This document shows, piece by piece, positions 18,647-27,273 of a stretch of DNA of 64,000 bases (position 1 is the first letter of the stretch; each line of letters opens with the position of its first letter). The notes beneath the pieces were generated by a model that saw only the letters and a list, made by a program, of their open reading frames with translations, had not been told where the DNA came from and searched no databases. This DNA comes from Luteimonas rhizosphaericola (GTDB taxonomy: Bacteria > Pseudomonadota > Gammaproteobacteria > Xanthomonadales > Xanthomonadaceae), in NCBI RefSeq assembly GCF_029888045.1, contig NZ_JARXRN010000006.1:1-64000 (forward strand). Direction: 5' to 3'. Made by a program: the position numbers and the translations under genes.

Positions 18647-19417
18647 TCAGGGCGCGCCGGCAGCCGGCGCCGCGGACACGGGCGAACGCCGCCAGGTCAG
18701 GGCATGCAGGATGCGCAGGTCTTCTTCGTCGAGCGCCTTGCCGTTGTCGCCGCGGAAGCGCATGCGGTAGGAGTGGATCGCCGCCTCGAGGTTGTCGACC
18801 GGATAGCCGACCAGGCGCAGCGCCTGGACCGGATCGAAGCCGGGCGGCGGCAGAGGCGCGGCCGGGTCGGGCCAGACGCCGTAGCCGGCCTCGGCCAGGC
18901 GCTTCCAGGGGAAACGCGGCCCCGGATCGATCTTGCGGCCGGGCGCGAGGTCGGAATGCCCGATCACGGCATCCTTCGGAATCCGGTGGCGCGTGGTCAG
19001 GTCGTCGAGCAGGCGCAGCAGGGCGGCGATCTGCGGTTCGCTGAAGGGCTCGACGCCGTCATTGTCGATCTCGATGCCGATCGAGGCGGAGTTGAGCTCG
19101 TGGATCGAACCCCAGCTGCCGGCACCGGCATGCCAGGCGCGATGCTCGTCGGACACCAGCTGGTAGATCGCGCCGTCGTCCCCCACCAGGTAGTGCGAGC
19201 TCACCGGCCCTCCGCTGTTGCGCGTGCGCAGGGTGTGCAAGCTCTGCGCGACCGAGTCCTGCTCGGTGTAGTGCAGCACGATCAGCTGCGCGCGCCGGGT
19301 GTCGAAGTTCGGCGACGGCACCCAGGTGGCCATCGGGTTGCGCGGCGCGCCATGCTGGCAGGCGGCGAGGACGAGCGCGCAGGCGCACAGGATCGCGAGG
19401 CGGATTCGATTCGGCAT
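18647..19417 (-). CDS. N-acetylmuramoyl-L-alanine amidase lipoprotein (AmiD-like)
   Basis: A 256-residue predicted lipoprotein: a hydrophobic signal ends in LVLAAC with Cys20 as the lipidation site. The Amidase_2 domain (about 30-175) has the zinc ligands His49, His154 (GHSDLAPGRK) and Asp164, matching the spacing in AmiD/AmpD. A peptidoglycan-binding-like helical segment (about 190-245) follows. It should cleave the amide bond between MurNAc and the stem peptide from the inner face of the outer membrane. The ATG giving MPNRIRLAIL is chosen because the signal peptide starts there; the frame is open 18 codons upstream. Confidence 0.9.
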   Translation of the reverse strand: MPNRIRLAILCACALVLAACQHGAPRNPMATWVPSPNFDTRRAQLIVLHYTEQDSVAQSLHTLRTRNSGGPVSSHYLVGDDGAIYQLVSDEHRAWHAGAGSWGSIHELNSASIGIEIDNDGVEPFSEPQIAALLRLLDDLTTRHRIPKDAVIGHSDLAPGRKIDPGPRFPWKRLAEAGYGVWPDPAAPLPPPGFDPVQALRLVGYPVDNLEAAIHSYRMRFRGDNGKALDEEDLRILHALTWRRSPVSAAPAAGAP

Positions 19418-19653
19418 GCCCGCATTGCATCTTCTGCGCGCCGCGATTGCAAGCGAGCCGGTTCCTTGCACGTCTCAGGTCGTTCGAGGACGGCCGATGT
19501 CGATGGTGTCATCGCACAGGTATGCAGGCGGAACGCTGGTTCGCGCTTGCGATCGCGCAGTGGCAACGCGCGGTGGTTCCGGGCTGCGAATTGTACGGCG
19601 ACGTGACCGGACGACCGGACGCAGTTCGACTGTCGACGGCGACCTGACGGGCC

Positions 19654-19754
19654 CCGCGGCGGCCGGGAGCCTTTGCGACGAATGTCCCCCGGCCTGCGCC
19701 TGCAAGCGCAGGCCTCCTCCTTGATTTCGCCGCAAAGGCTCCCGACCACCGCGG
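19654..19754 (-). repeat. Structured repeat, copy A
   Basis: A 24-bp inverted repeat (19654-19677 with 19731-19754, 22 of 24 positions pairing) encloses a 53-base core. On the minus strand the core reads CGAAATCAAGGAGGAGG, then a perfect 9-bp hairpin (19691-19699 with 19706-19714), then CCGGGGGACATTCG. The two conserved strands are identical to copy B, while the sequences of both stems differ from copy B but remain self-complementary. This pattern suggests a structured RNA or a palindromic mobile repeat. The family is not recognised. Confidence 0.75.
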
Positions 19755-19846
19755 TGCTCAGGCTCCGGAGACCACGGCGTGCGGACCATGCACTGGGACG
19801 TGCGTGCGAGACGCGTCGCCTTTCCGGGCGCGATCGGGCCCGGAGC

Positions 19847-19944
19847 GGCGGGCGCGGGTGTCCTCGGGGGCGAAATCAAGGAGGAGGCAACGGCCGCAGG
19901 GCGTTGCCGGGGGACATTCGCCACCGAGGGCACCCGTGCCCGCC
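19847..19944 (+). repeat. Structured repeat, copy B
   Basis: The outer inverted repeat pairs 19847-19870 with 19921-19944 (21 of 24 positions). The core is CGAAATCAAGGAGGAGG (19871-19887), a short hairpin GGCAACG/CGTTGCC, then CCGGGGGACATTCG. It is in the opposite orientation to copy A, 92 bases away. Outer and inner stems share no sequence with copy A, yet both fold, so pairing rather than sequence appears conserved there. Confidence 0.75.
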
Positions 19945-20004
19945 GTCTCGCGGTACGGGAAGACACCAGGCGCCGCGCTTTGGAGACCGGAGACAACGAA
20001 GCAC

Positions 20005-20034
20005 AAAAAAGGCGGGCAGCCTGCGCTGCCCGCC
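20005..20034 (-). terminator. Intrinsic terminator of the amtB operon
   Basis: On the minus strand a 9-bp stem (20011-20019 with 20026-20034, GGCGGGCAG/CTGCCCGCC) with a 6-base loop is followed by six T residues (20005-20010). It lies 34 bases after the amtB stop. This is a textbook Rho-independent terminator. Confidence 0.9.
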
Positions 20035-20067
20035 CGCACCTCGTGGGGGAGGTGGATACCGCTTCGA

Positions 20068-21453
20068 TCAGGACTCGTAGGCGGACTCGCCGTGGGTGGT
20101 GATGTCCAGGCCCTCGCGTTCGGCTTCCTCGCTCACGCGCAGGCCGAACACCAGCTTCGCGACCAGGAACCCGATGACCGAGACCACGCCGATCCACACG
20201 ATCGTGATCAGCACGCCGAGCGCCTGGATGCCGACCTGCGAGGCCATGTTGAAGTCCTCGCCGCCCTGCCCGCCCAGACCGGGCGCGTAGAACACGCCGG
20301 TCAGGATGGCACCGACGATGCCGCCGATCGCGTGCACGCCGAACACGTCGGCGGTGTCGTCGACCTTGAGCAGCTTCTTCAGCCCGGTCACGCCCCAGAC
20401 GCAGATCACGCCCGCGGCGAAGCCGATCGCGATCGCGCCCAGCGGCCCGACCAGGCCGGCCGCCGGGGTGATGCCGACCAGGCCCGCGACCGCGCCCGAG
20501 GCCACGCCCAGCGCCGACGCCTTGCCCTTGGTCAGCTTCTCGGTCAGCGCCCACGCCAGCACCGCCGCGGCCGTGGCCACCAGGGTGTTGATGAAGGCCA
20601 GCGCCGCGCCGGCGGTGGCCTCGAGGTTGGAGCCGGCGTTGAAGCCGAACCAGCCCACCCACAGCAGCGACGCGCCGACGAAGGTCAGGGTGACGTTGTG
20701 CGGCTTGAGCGCCTCGCGCCCGTAGCCCACGCGCTTGCCGACGAAGTACGCGCCCACCAGGCCGGCGATGCCCGCGTTGATGTGCACCACGGTGCCGCCG
20801 GCGAAGTCCAGCGCGCCGTGCTCGAACAGGTAGCCGCCCGTCGCCCACACCATGTGCGCGATCGGCAGGTAGCCCAGGGTGAACCAGATCACCGAGAACA
20901 GCAGCACCGCCGAGAACTTCACCCGCTCGGCGAACGCGCCCACGATCAGCGCGCCGGTGATGCCGGCGAAGGTCGACTGGAACGCGACGAACACGTACTC
21001 GGGCAGGCTGACGCCATCGGTGAACGTGGCCGCGAGCGTGTCGATCGTGACGCCCGACAGGAACGCCTTGTCCAGGTTCCCGATCCACGCCCCCTCGCCG
21101 GAGAACGCCAGCGAGTAGCCGTAGACGATCCACAGCACCACCAGCAGCGAGAACACCGAGATCACGTGGATCAGCACCGACAGCACGTTCTTCGACCGCA
21201 CCATGCCGCCGTAGAACAGCGCCAGGCCGGGCACCACCATCAGCAGCACCAGCAGGGTCGAGGTCAGCATCCAGGCCACGTCGCCCTTGTCGACGGTGGC
21301 CTGCGCGGCCTCGCCGACCGCCTCGGCCACCGGCGCGGTGGCATCCTGCGCCATGACGTCGAGCGTGCCGGTCAGGCCGGCCACGCCCACCAGCAGGGCC
21401 AGTCCCAGCGCCTGCATGCGGGTCTTCCACCCGGAGAACAGTTGCATCTTCAT
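20068..21453 (-). CDS. amtB: Ammonium transporter AmtB
   Basis: A 461-residue ammonium channel with a cleaved signal peptide (to about residue 34) and eleven hydrophobic helices. Typical features are LALFYGGMVRSKNVLS, the pore histidines in GGTVVHINAG and DVFGVHAIGG, and a C-terminal tail ending in LDITTHGESAYES that would meet the PII protein. GGAGG stands before the ATG at good spacing; the frame is open upstream but lacks family similarity. glnK is 22 bases upstream, the classic glnK-amtB pair: GlnK blocks the channel when nitrogen is plentiful. Confidence 0.96.
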   Translation of the reverse strand: MKMQLFSGWKTRMQALGLALLVGVAGLTGTLDVMAQDATAPVAEAVGEAAQATVDKGDVAWMLTSTLLVLLMVVPGLALFYGGMVRSKNVLSVLIHVISVFSLLVVLWIVYGYSLAFSGEGAWIGNLDKAFLSGVTIDTLAATFTDGVSLPEYVFVAFQSTFAGITGALIVGAFAERVKFSAVLLFSVIWFTLGYLPIAHMVWATGGYLFEHGALDFAGGTVVHINAGIAGLVGAYFVGKRVGYGREALKPHNVTLTFVGASLLWVGWFGFNAGSNLEATAGAALAFINTLVATAAAVLAWALTEKLTKGKASALGVASGAVAGLVGITPAAGLVGPLGAIAIGFAAGVICVWGVTGLKKLLKVDDTADVFGVHAIGGIVGAILTGVFYAPGLGGQGGEDFNMASQVGIQALGVLITIVWIGVVSVIGFLVAKLVFGLRVSEEAEREGLDITTHGESAYES

Positions 21454-21475
21454 CGTTTGGGCCTCCGAGGTTGGG

Positions 21476-21853
<378 letters not shown>

Positions 21854-22558
21854 TCAGAACGACTTCGACAGCGCCAGCACGATGGTCTCGTCCGGGCCGA
21901 TCAGGTCGTTGTCGTTGTAGGACAGGCCGATGCCGAAGCCGTTGTCGAAGCCCTTGTCGACGCCCACTTTCCAGAACGCGTACGTGCCGGTGCCGGCAGT
22001 GCCCTTGACCCACTGCTTGCCGACCGCGGCGGTCGTGCTCCAGCCCTCGCCGAACTCGAACTTGCCGGACAGGTCGAGGTTGGTGCTGCCGTCCGAATCG
22101 GGGATGCCGAACAGGTCGGTCACCGCGTACCAGTACTTGGCGCTGAGGAACTTGTAGGTCAGGCCGACGTAGACCTCGGCGGTGTCGGCGTCGTTGAAGC
22201 CGGCCGGATAGTCGCCCGGGTACCAGTAGTAGTTCACGCCCACGTCGTAGCCGAAATCGCTTTCGCCGAAGCTGCCGGCGTAGCCGGCGAAGGCGTCGAG
22301 TTCGACCTGGCTGGAGATCTCCGGATCGGCATCGGACAGCCAGCTGATGCTGCTGCCCCAGCCGCCGACGTAGAAGCCGCTTTCGTGGTTCCAGGTGACG
22401 CCTGCCTGAAGCGCCGGTTCCTCGTTGGTCTGGGTGATGCCGCGGAACAGGTAGTCGCTGACCACCGTGACCGAACCGGACACTTCGGCGGCCGCGTTGC
22501 CGGCCATGAGCAGCCCGGCGGACAACAGGGTTGCAGCTGCGATCTTGCGTGACGACAT
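21854..22558 (-). CDS. TorF-family putative porin
   Basis: A 234-residue outer-membrane beta-barrel protein. The signal peptide ends in AGNAAA at about residue 24. The mature start VSGSVTVVSDYLFRGITQT is characteristic of the TIGR02001/TorF family, and alternating aromatic strands end in a terminal Phe (LALSKSF), the usual barrel assembly signal. It sits 39 bases upstream of glnK in the same direction, so it is probably co-transcribed with glnK-amtB and may pass ammonium or another nitrogen source across the outer membrane; that role is inferred from position only. GAGGAG precedes the ATG at 22558. Confidence 0.88.
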   Translation of the reverse strand: MSSRKIAAATLLSAGLLMAGNAAAEVSGSVTVVSDYLFRGITQTNEEPALQAGVTWNHESGFYVGGWGSSISWLSDADPEISSQVELDAFAGYAGSFGESDFGYDVGVNYYWYPGDYPAGFNDADTAEVYVGLTYKFLSAKYWYAVTDLFGIPDSDGSTNLDLSGKFEFGEGWSTTAAVGKQWVKGTAGTGTYAFWKVGVDKGFDNGFGIGLSYNDNDLIGPDETIVLALSKSF

Positions 22559-22802
22559 GACAGGCTCCTCATTCTTGGAAAAATGGAAAAGCCCTCCCCG
22601 GTCTTGCATGTCTGCTCACCCGTGCCCGGCATCCCCATGCCTGGTGCGGGCGCCGGCGGGCGCTCTGCGGGCCCTGTCCGGTCCTTCTGGTTCCCTGGTT
22701 CCGTGCTCTCGAGCCGATGGATTCCGTTGGCGGTGGGAAAAACGCGGCCCGCGTGGGGGAGGGCCGCACGCCCGACGCATGCGCCGGACGCGTGAATCAG
22801 GA

Positions 22803-22828
22803 GAGCGTCCGGCACGCGCCGGACGCTC
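22803..22828 (-). terminator. Hairpin after glnA
   Basis: A perfect 11-bp stem (22803-22813 with 22818-22828, GAGCGTCCGGC/GCCGGACGCTC) with a 4-base loop begins 9 bases beyond the glnA stop. No T-run follows, so it may be a weak terminator or an mRNA-stabilising hairpin between glnA and torF. Confidence 0.5.
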
Positions 22829-22836
22829 CCGGTGGA

Positions 22837-24246
22837 TCAGACGCCGTAGTACAGCTGGTATTCCAGCGGGTGGGTCGCGGCGCGGAACTTGGTGACTTCC
22901 TGCATCTTCAGGTCGATGTAGCCGTCGATGAAGTCGTCGCTCATCACCCCGCCGGCCTTGAGGAAGTCGCGGTCGGCGTCGAGCGCGGCCAGCGCCTGGT
23001 CCAGGCTCGAGCACACCTGCGGGATCAGCTTCTCCTCTTCCGGCGGCAGGTCGTACAGGTCCTTGTCGCTGGGGCCGCCCGGATCGATCTGGTTCTTGAT
23101 GCCGTCGAGGCCCGCCATCATCAGCGCGGTGAAGGTCAGGTAGCCCGACTGCAGCGGATCGGGGAAGCGCACTTCGATGCGGCGCGCCTTCGGGTTCGAC
23201 ACCCACGGGATGCGGCAGCTCGCCGAGCGGTTGCGGGCCGAGTAGGCCAGCATCACCGGGGCCTCGAAGCCGGGCACCAGGCGCTTGTAGCTGTTGGTGC
23301 CGGAGTTGGCGAAGGCGTTGATCGCGCGCGCGTGCTTGAAGATGCCGCCGATGTACCACAGCGCCATCTGCGACAGGCCGCCGTAGCCGTCGCCGGAGAA
23401 CAGGTTCTGCCCGCCCTTGGCCAGCGACTGGTGCACGTGCATGCCGCTGCCGTTGTCGCCGACGATCGGCTTGGGCATGAAGGTCGCGGTCTTGCCGTTG
23501 CGGAAGGCGACGTTGCGGATCACGTACTTGGTGGCCAGCAGCTCGTCGGCCTTCTTCACCAGCGAGTTGAACTTGGTGCCGATTTCGCACTGGCCGGCGG
23601 TGGCCACCTCGTGGTGGTGCACCTCGGTCTCGATGCCGATCTGCTCGAGCGTCTTGACCATCTCGGCGCGCAGGTCGTGCAGCGAGTCGGTCGGGGCGAC
23701 CGGGAAGTAGCCGCCCTTCACGCCCGGGCGGTAGCCGCTGTTGCCGCCCTCGTATTCCTTGCCCGTGTTCCAGGCCGCTTCCTCGGACTCGATCTGGAAG
23801 AAGGTGTGGCCCATCTCGTTGCCGAAGCGCACCGAGTCGAAGATGAAGTACTCGGGCTCGGGGCCGAAGAAGGCCTGGTCGGCGATGCCGCTGGACTTGA
23901 GGTAGGCCTCGGCACGCTTGGCGATGCCGCGCGGGTCGCGCGAGTAGCCCTGCATCGTGGCCGGATCGAGGATGTCGCAGGTCAGGTTGAGCGTGGGATC
24001 GGCGTAGAACGGATCCAGGTACGCGGTGGATGCGTCGGGCAGCAGGATCATGTCCGACTCGTTGATGCCCTTCCAGCCGCTGATCGACGAGCCGTCGAAC
24101 ATCTTGCCGTCCTCGAACAGGGAGGGCTCGACGATGTTCGCCGGGAAGGTGACGTGCTGCTGCACGCCGCGCATGTCCACGAAGCGCAGGTCGATGAATT
24201 CGACCTTGTGGTCCTTGATCAGCTTTTCGACATTCTCGAGCGACAT
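22837..24246 (-). CDS. glnA: Glutamine synthetase type I
   Basis: A 469-residue GSI-beta enzyme that makes glutamine from glutamate, ammonia and ATP as a dodecamer. Landmarks are FDGSSISGW near the start, the metal and substrate segment [26 protein letters not shown], and the adenylylation site Tyr398 in [10 protein letters not shown]. Length is typical. The ATG at 24246 gives the usual [13 protein letters not shown] start. A consensus sigma-54 promoter lies 41 bases upstream, so nitrogen control through NtrC is likely. The downstream porin-glnK-amtB genes complete an ammonium assimilation block. Confidence 0.97.
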   Translation of the reverse strand: MSLENVEKLIKDHKVEFIDLRFVDMRGVQQHVTFPANIVEPSLFEDGKMFDGSSISGWKGINESDMILLPDASTAYLDPFYADPTLNLTCDILDPATMQGYSRDPRGIAKRAEAYLKSSGIADQAFFGPEPEYFIFDSVRFGNEMGHTFFQIESEEAAWNTGKEYEGGNSGYRPGVKGGYFPVAPTDSLHDLRAEMVKTLEQIGIETEVHHHEVATAGQCEIGTKFNSLVKKADELLATKYVIRNVAFRNGKTATFMPKPIVGDNGSGMHVHQSLAKGGQNLFSGDGYGGLSQMALWYIGGIFKHARAINAFANSGTNSYKRLVPGFEAPVMLAYSARNRSASCRIPWVSNPKARRIEVRFPDPLQSGYLTFTALMMAGLDGIKNQIDPGGPSDKDLYDLPPEEEKLIPQVCSSLDQALAALDADRDFLKAGGVMSDDFIDGYIDLKMQEVTKFRAATHPLEYQLYYGV

Positions 24247-24286
24247 CGGTGGAACTCCGGTTTGCGAAGGGTTGGTGCAGGATGTC

Positions 24287-24301
24287 GCAAGCGCCGTGCC
24301 A
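24287..24301 (-). promoter_or_regulatory. Sigma-54 promoter of glnA
   Basis: On the minus strand the 15 bases read TGGCACGGCGCTTGC, an exact match to the RpoN consensus TGGCACG-N4-TTGC with the GG (-24) and GC (-12) at correct spacing. Transcription would start near 24275, about 30 bases before the glnA ATG. Confidence 0.88.
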
Positions 24302-24352
24302 ACGTTCGCCGATTCGTAACCGATTGATTCGAAAAGCTGGTGCGTCGGCAAA

Positions 24353-24368
24353 TGTGCGGTCGCGCACA
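24353..24368. promoter_or_regulatory. Palindrome upstream of glnA
   Basis: TGTGCG and CGCACA form an inverted repeat with a 4-base spacer, about 65 bases upstream of the sigma-54 promoter, where an enhancer-binding protein could sit. It does not match the NtrC consensus closely (GTGC precedes GCAC), so the binder is unknown. Confidence 0.3.
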
Positions 24369-24394
24369 CGAATGGTGAAGCGTTTGTGACGAAC

Positions 24395-24413
24395 GCACCA
24401 TGTTGGGGAGTGC
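24395..24413. promoter_or_regulatory. Possible NtrC half-site upstream of glnA
   Basis: GCACCATGTTGGGGAGTGC resembles an NtrC enhancer (GCACCA-N3-TGGTGC): the left half matches exactly and the right half only in part (TGG, then GTGC shifted). It lies about 100 bases upstream of the RpoN promoter, a usual distance for NtrC. Confidence 0.4.
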
Positions 24414-24481
24414 AGACCGTAGGCTTGCCAGGGGCCTGCAGGGCGCCGACCATGCCCCGCCGCCGCCACGCCTGCCCCTCC

Positions 24482-24772
24482 ATGGATCTGCTGTCCCTCG
24501 AACAGTTCGCCGGATGCCTCAACGAGACGTTCGCAGCCCGGATGCAGGGCATGGACGCGCCGTTCGTGCTGGTCGATGCGCAACCGCTGCCGCACCGCGG
24601 GCGGGATGCGGCGCGCGCACCCTTCTCGCTGATGTTCCGCAACGGCTCGCCCCTGCTGTTCCCGCAGCAGACCTATCGCATGCAGCATCCGCGGCTGGGC
24701 GAGCTGGATATCTTCCTGGTGCCGGTGGCCCGGGATCGCGAGGGCTTCCTCTACCAGGCGGTCTTCAACTGA
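24482..24772 (+). CDS. DUF6916-like protein
   Basis: A 96-residue protein without signal peptide or membrane segment. The segments [37 protein letters not shown] and YQAVFN match the pattern remembered for the DUF6916 family, small proteins often encoded beside tail-collar (microcystin-dependent) proteins. It faces the collar operon head-on, its stop 18 bases from the GNAT stop. It could be a chaperone or structural partner of the collar proteins; nothing in the sequence proves this. ATG 24482 gives the family-like start. Confidence 0.75.
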   Translation: MDLLSLEQFAGCLNETFAARMQGMDAPFVLVDAQPLPHRGRDAARAPFSLMFRNGSPLLFPQQTYRMQHPRLGELDIFLVPVARDREGFLYQAVFN

Positions 24773-24790
24773 GCCCGCCCTGCGGCGCGC

Positions 24791-25327
24791 TCAGTCCGCC
24801 GCGTGCCACTCCATCCGCAGGTACGGCGCGTTGCCACCGGCCTCGACGAAACCCAGGTGCGTGTAGAGCCGCCGCGCAGCGGCATTGTGCTGCAGCACAT
24901 GCAGCGCCATGCCCCGGCCCTGGCACGTTGCATCGTGCTGCGCGGCCGCCAGCAGGGCGCGCCCGACCCCCTGCCCACGCGCATCGGCGAAGAGGCTGAT
25001 GTCGACCACCAGGTGCATCGGTGCGGTGCGGCGCAGGTACAGGCGTCCGGCCGGCACGCCGCGGCGGCAGACGGCGAGGAACTCCGCGTCGGCGTACTCG
25101 GCCAGGTAATGCTGGTGCTGCAGCATGAATTGCTGGTGCAGGAAAGCACGCCTGGCGTGCCCCGGCCACGGCAGCGCCGCCATCTCGTCGGCCCGGGTGT
25201 CGGCGTACAGCTCTGCCAGCCAGGGCAGGTCGCCGTCGTCCAGCCAGCGCAGCGTGATCCCCTGCGCGGCCAGGACGCCGGCTGCGCGCAGGTGGTCGGG
25301 GCGCGGCACCCGAAACGCGTGGCTCAC
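24791..25327 (-). CDS. GNAT family acetyltransferase
   Basis: A 178-residue acetyltransferase of the GNAT fold. ITLRWLDDGDLPWLAELYADTR is the first strand-helix region, and DISLFADARGQGVGRALLAAA carries the acetyl-CoA loop (RGQGVGRALL). HNAAARRLYTHLGFVEAG is the usual C-terminal motif. The start is set at GTG 25327, 13 bases after the stop of the last collar gene, because no ATG fits and the frame before it is collar-gene antisense; a second GTG lies six codons on. Last gene of the collar operon, it may acetylate a collar protein, but the substrate is unknown. Confidence 0.85.
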   Translation of the reverse strand: MSHAFRVPRPDHLRAAGVLAAQGITLRWLDDGDLPWLAELYADTRADEMAALPWPGHARRAFLHQQFMLQHQHYLAEYADAEFLAVCRRGVPAGRLYLRRTAPMHLVVDISLFADARGQGVGRALLAAAQHDATCQGRGMALHVLQHNAAARRLYTHLGFVEAGGNAPYLRMEWHAAD

Positions 25328-25340
25328 CGGACCGGTGCTT

Positions 25341-25883
25341 TCACGGGAACGAGGGAAAGATTCCCTGCAGGGCGATGCAGAAGTTGACGCCGAGGTAAGG
25401 CTGCCGGTTCTGGTGCGGGAAACCGCCGCCGTTGTTGGGCACCAGCATGTTCGGCGCCATCTGGGTGTCGAGCGGCGTCGTGCCGTACGTACGCGACATG
25501 GTGCTGCCTGCGAGGAACGACAGGCCACCGTTGCTGACCGGTGCGTGGCTGCCGCTTCCCGGCACCGTCTGCGACCACGCCCTGACGCCGTGCGAATGCA
25601 CGGGCATCTGGGTCGACGCCAGGGCGACCTCCGCGGTCCCGAACGACTCGCCGAGCTGGCGAGTGCTCAGTCCCGGACCCTGGCCTTGCTGGCAGCCGGC
25701 GCGGCCCGCGAAGTTGGGCAGCTGGAAGGTGCTCGTTCCGTTGCCGCCGTACTGGATCCCGAGCAGCGAGAACAGCGCGGTGTTCTGCGCGATCGGCATG
25801 GTGCCGCCATTGCAGAACGCCCAGCCGTACGGATTGAAGTTGAAACCGAACATCTGGATCTCGCCGATGAAGGGTTCGCTCAT
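25341..25883 (-). CDS. Tail-collar domain protein (MdpB-like), third paralogue
   Basis: A 180-residue protein of the phage tail-collar/microcystin-dependent family. The N-terminal collar domain (about 4-62) has FIGEIQMFGF, CNGGTMPIAQN, LFSLLGIQYGG and FQLPNFAGR. A variable middle follows, then the conserved end QPYLGVNFCIALQGIFP. There is no signal peptide. GAGGA precedes the ATG. It is the third of three tandem paralogues; no capsid, terminase or tail-tube genes are near, so this is not an ordinary prophage. The role is unknown; family members may form fibre tips or surface structures. Confidence 0.87.
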   Translation of the reverse strand: MSEPFIGEIQMFGFNFNPYGWAFCNGGTMPIAQNTALFSLLGIQYGGNGTSTFQLPNFAGRAGCQQGQGPGLSTRQLGESFGTAEVALASTQMPVHSHGVRAWSQTVPGSGSHAPVSNGGLSFLAGSTMSRTYGTTPLDTQMAPNMLVPNNGGGFPHQNRQPYLGVNFCIALQGIFPSFP

Positions 25884-25899
25884 GCTGGAATCCTCGTCC

Positions 25900-26430
25900 T
25901 CAGGCCTGTTCCGGCCAGATGCCGAACAGCGCGATGCAGTACTGCGTGGTCAGCGTCGGCATGCAGTTCTCGTGCGGCTGGTTGCCACCGGCCGTGGTGA
26001 TCATCTGCGTCGACATCGCGACCGCATTGTTGCCCGCCGTGCTGTCGACGTAGAAGGTGTCGCCGCTCACCGCGCCGGGCAGCAGGGCAGTGCCGGGGGT
26101 GATCGCACTGGCGGCGGCCGTGGTCGCGATCATCGAGTGGGTGTGCGCCGGCATCTGCGTGGCGATCAGCGTGACCTGCTCGGTGCCGGCCCGCTCGCCC
26201 AGAACCCGCGTCGTCAGGCCGGGGCCCTGGCCCTGGTGCACCGGCACGCGGCCGCGCAGGTCGGGGACGGCGAACGAGTTCACCCCGTCGCCACCGTAGG
26301 TCGTGCCGATCAGCGTGAACAGCGCGTCGTTCTCGGCGATCGCCAGCAGGCTGCCGTCGCAGGCCTGCCATCCGACCGGTGTACGCGAGAAGCCGAACAT
26401 CCGGATTTCGCCGATAAAGGGTTGGCTCAT
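25900..26430 (-). CDS. Tail-collar domain protein (MdpB-like), second paralogue
   Basis: A 176-residue paralogue of its neighbours: FIGEIRMFGFSRTPVGW, LFTLIGTTYGGDG and FAVPDLRGRVPV form the collar domain, and TTQYCIALFGIWPEQA the conserved end. The central part (about 85-145) is Thr/Ala-rich and differs from the other copies, as expected for a diverging receptor- or partner-binding region. It starts 60 bases after the first copy and ends 16 bases before the third, so one transcript is likely. GGAG lies before the ATG. Confidence 0.87.
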   Translation of the reverse strand: MSQPFIGEIRMFGFSRTPVGWQACDGSLLAIAENDALFTLIGTTYGGDGVNSFAVPDLRGRVPVHQGQGPGLTTRVLGERAGTEQVTLIATQMPAHTHSMIATTAAASAITPGTALLPGAVSGDTFYVDSTAGNNAVAMSTQMITTAGGNQPHENCMPTLTTQYCIALFGIWPEQA

Positions 26431-26490
26431 GTCAGCTGTGCTCCGAGGATGGGCCGGCGCGGCGTGAACGCGCCGGCGCTCGCGCAGGAA

Positions 26491-27039
26491 TCAGTTGCGC
26501 GACGGGAAGACGCCCGACAGCGCGATGCAGAAGTTGATGCCCGTGTAGGGCTGCATGTTCGGATGGGCCTGCCCGTTGCCCGACGGCACCACCGTCTGCG
26601 CATCCAGCGCTACTACCGGCCCGTAGGCGCCGGCGTAGAGCGCGATCGCGTTGCCGTTGCCGTTGGTGCTGGTAGCGAACGTGCGGCCGCTGGGAACGCG
26701 GCTGTTGCCCGCGGCCGAGGACGCGGCCACCTGGTGCGTATGCGGCGGAAGGTTGGTCGGCAGCAGGGCCACGCTTTCGGCGCCACTCGCCTCTCCAATC
26801 GAAGTCGGGACCGGCTGCCACGCAGGGTCGACCGAGCTGGCGTAGCCGACCGGCGTGCGGCCGCGCAGGTCCGGCAACGCGAAGATCGTCGTGCCGTTGC
26901 CGCCGTACTGCGTACCAAGCAGCGAGAACAGCGCCTGGTTCTGGTTGATCGGCAGGAACTGGCCATTGCACTGCGCGAAATACTTCGGCGCGTAGCCGAA
27001 TCCGGCCATCATGATCTGGCCGATGAAGAACTCGCTCAT
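26491..27039 (-). CDS. Tail-collar domain protein (MdpB-like), first paralogue
   Basis: A 182-residue collar protein, the promoter-proximal copy. FIGQIMMAGFGYAPKYFAQC, LFSLLGTQYGGNG and FALPDLRGRTPVG are the collar motifs, and MQPYTGINFCIALSGVFP the conserved end. GGGGAG lies before the ATG at 27039; longer upstream frames lack similarity. The divergent neighbour 234 bases away is a giant autotransporter, so the intergenic region probably contains both promoters. Confidence 0.87.
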   Translation of the reverse strand: MSEFFIGQIMMAGFGYAPKYFAQCNGQFLPINQNQALFSLLGTQYGGNGTTIFALPDLRGRTPVGYASSVDPAWQPVPTSIGEASGAESVALLPTNLPPHTHQVAASSAAGNSRVPSGRTFATSTNGNGNAIALYAGAYGPVVALDAQTVVPSGNGQAHPNMQPYTGINFCIALSGVFPSRN

Positions 27040-27131
27040 CGCGGTGACTCCCCTGTGCAGACGCGGATGCGCCAGCGCGACTAGCCTAGACGCAAACGCA
27101 CGTTCATGAACAGGGGGCGCGCACGCGACGC

Positions 27132-27160
27132 GTGTCATTGCATGCGAATGCTGGTGTAAT
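27132..27160 (+). promoter_or_regulatory. Possible sigma-70 promoter of the autotransporter gene
   Basis: GTGTCA (27132-27137) and TGTAAT (27155-27160) are separated by 17 bases and match the -35 and -10 consensus at 4 and 5 of 6 positions. Transcription would start near 27167, giving a leader of roughly 107 bases. It lies in a locally AT-richer patch of the divergent intergenic region. Confidence 0.35.
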
Positions 27161-27273
27161 GCCGCGCACCAGGGGTGCGGGCGCATGCGAAGCCGGGGGT
27201 CGGCTGCAGGCGCCTGCCAGGGACGAACGGGTCGACCGGGCATCGATGCCCGGCGCTACAGGGGACGACAGTC

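Larger units (their letters stand above)
19418..20067. other. 650-bp gene-free region with two structured repeats
   Basis: No believable protein is encoded here. The stretch holds two inverted copies of a stem-core-stem element (19654-19754 and 19847-19944) and, near its end, the amtB terminator. The 19418-19650 part should hold the amidase promoter; no clear box stands out. Confidence 0.6.

Noticed and set aside
22620..22660. A GG-N10-GC pair upstream of torF considered as a second sigma-54 promoter
   Set aside because: Only the GG and GC dinucleotides match; the rest of the consensus is absent, which is expected often by chance in GC-rich DNA.
24482..27039. Reading the collar cluster as part of a prophage or tailocin
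   Set aside because: No terminase, portal, capsid, tube, sheath, baseplate, integrase or lysis genes occur around it; the flanks are glnA and an autotransporter.
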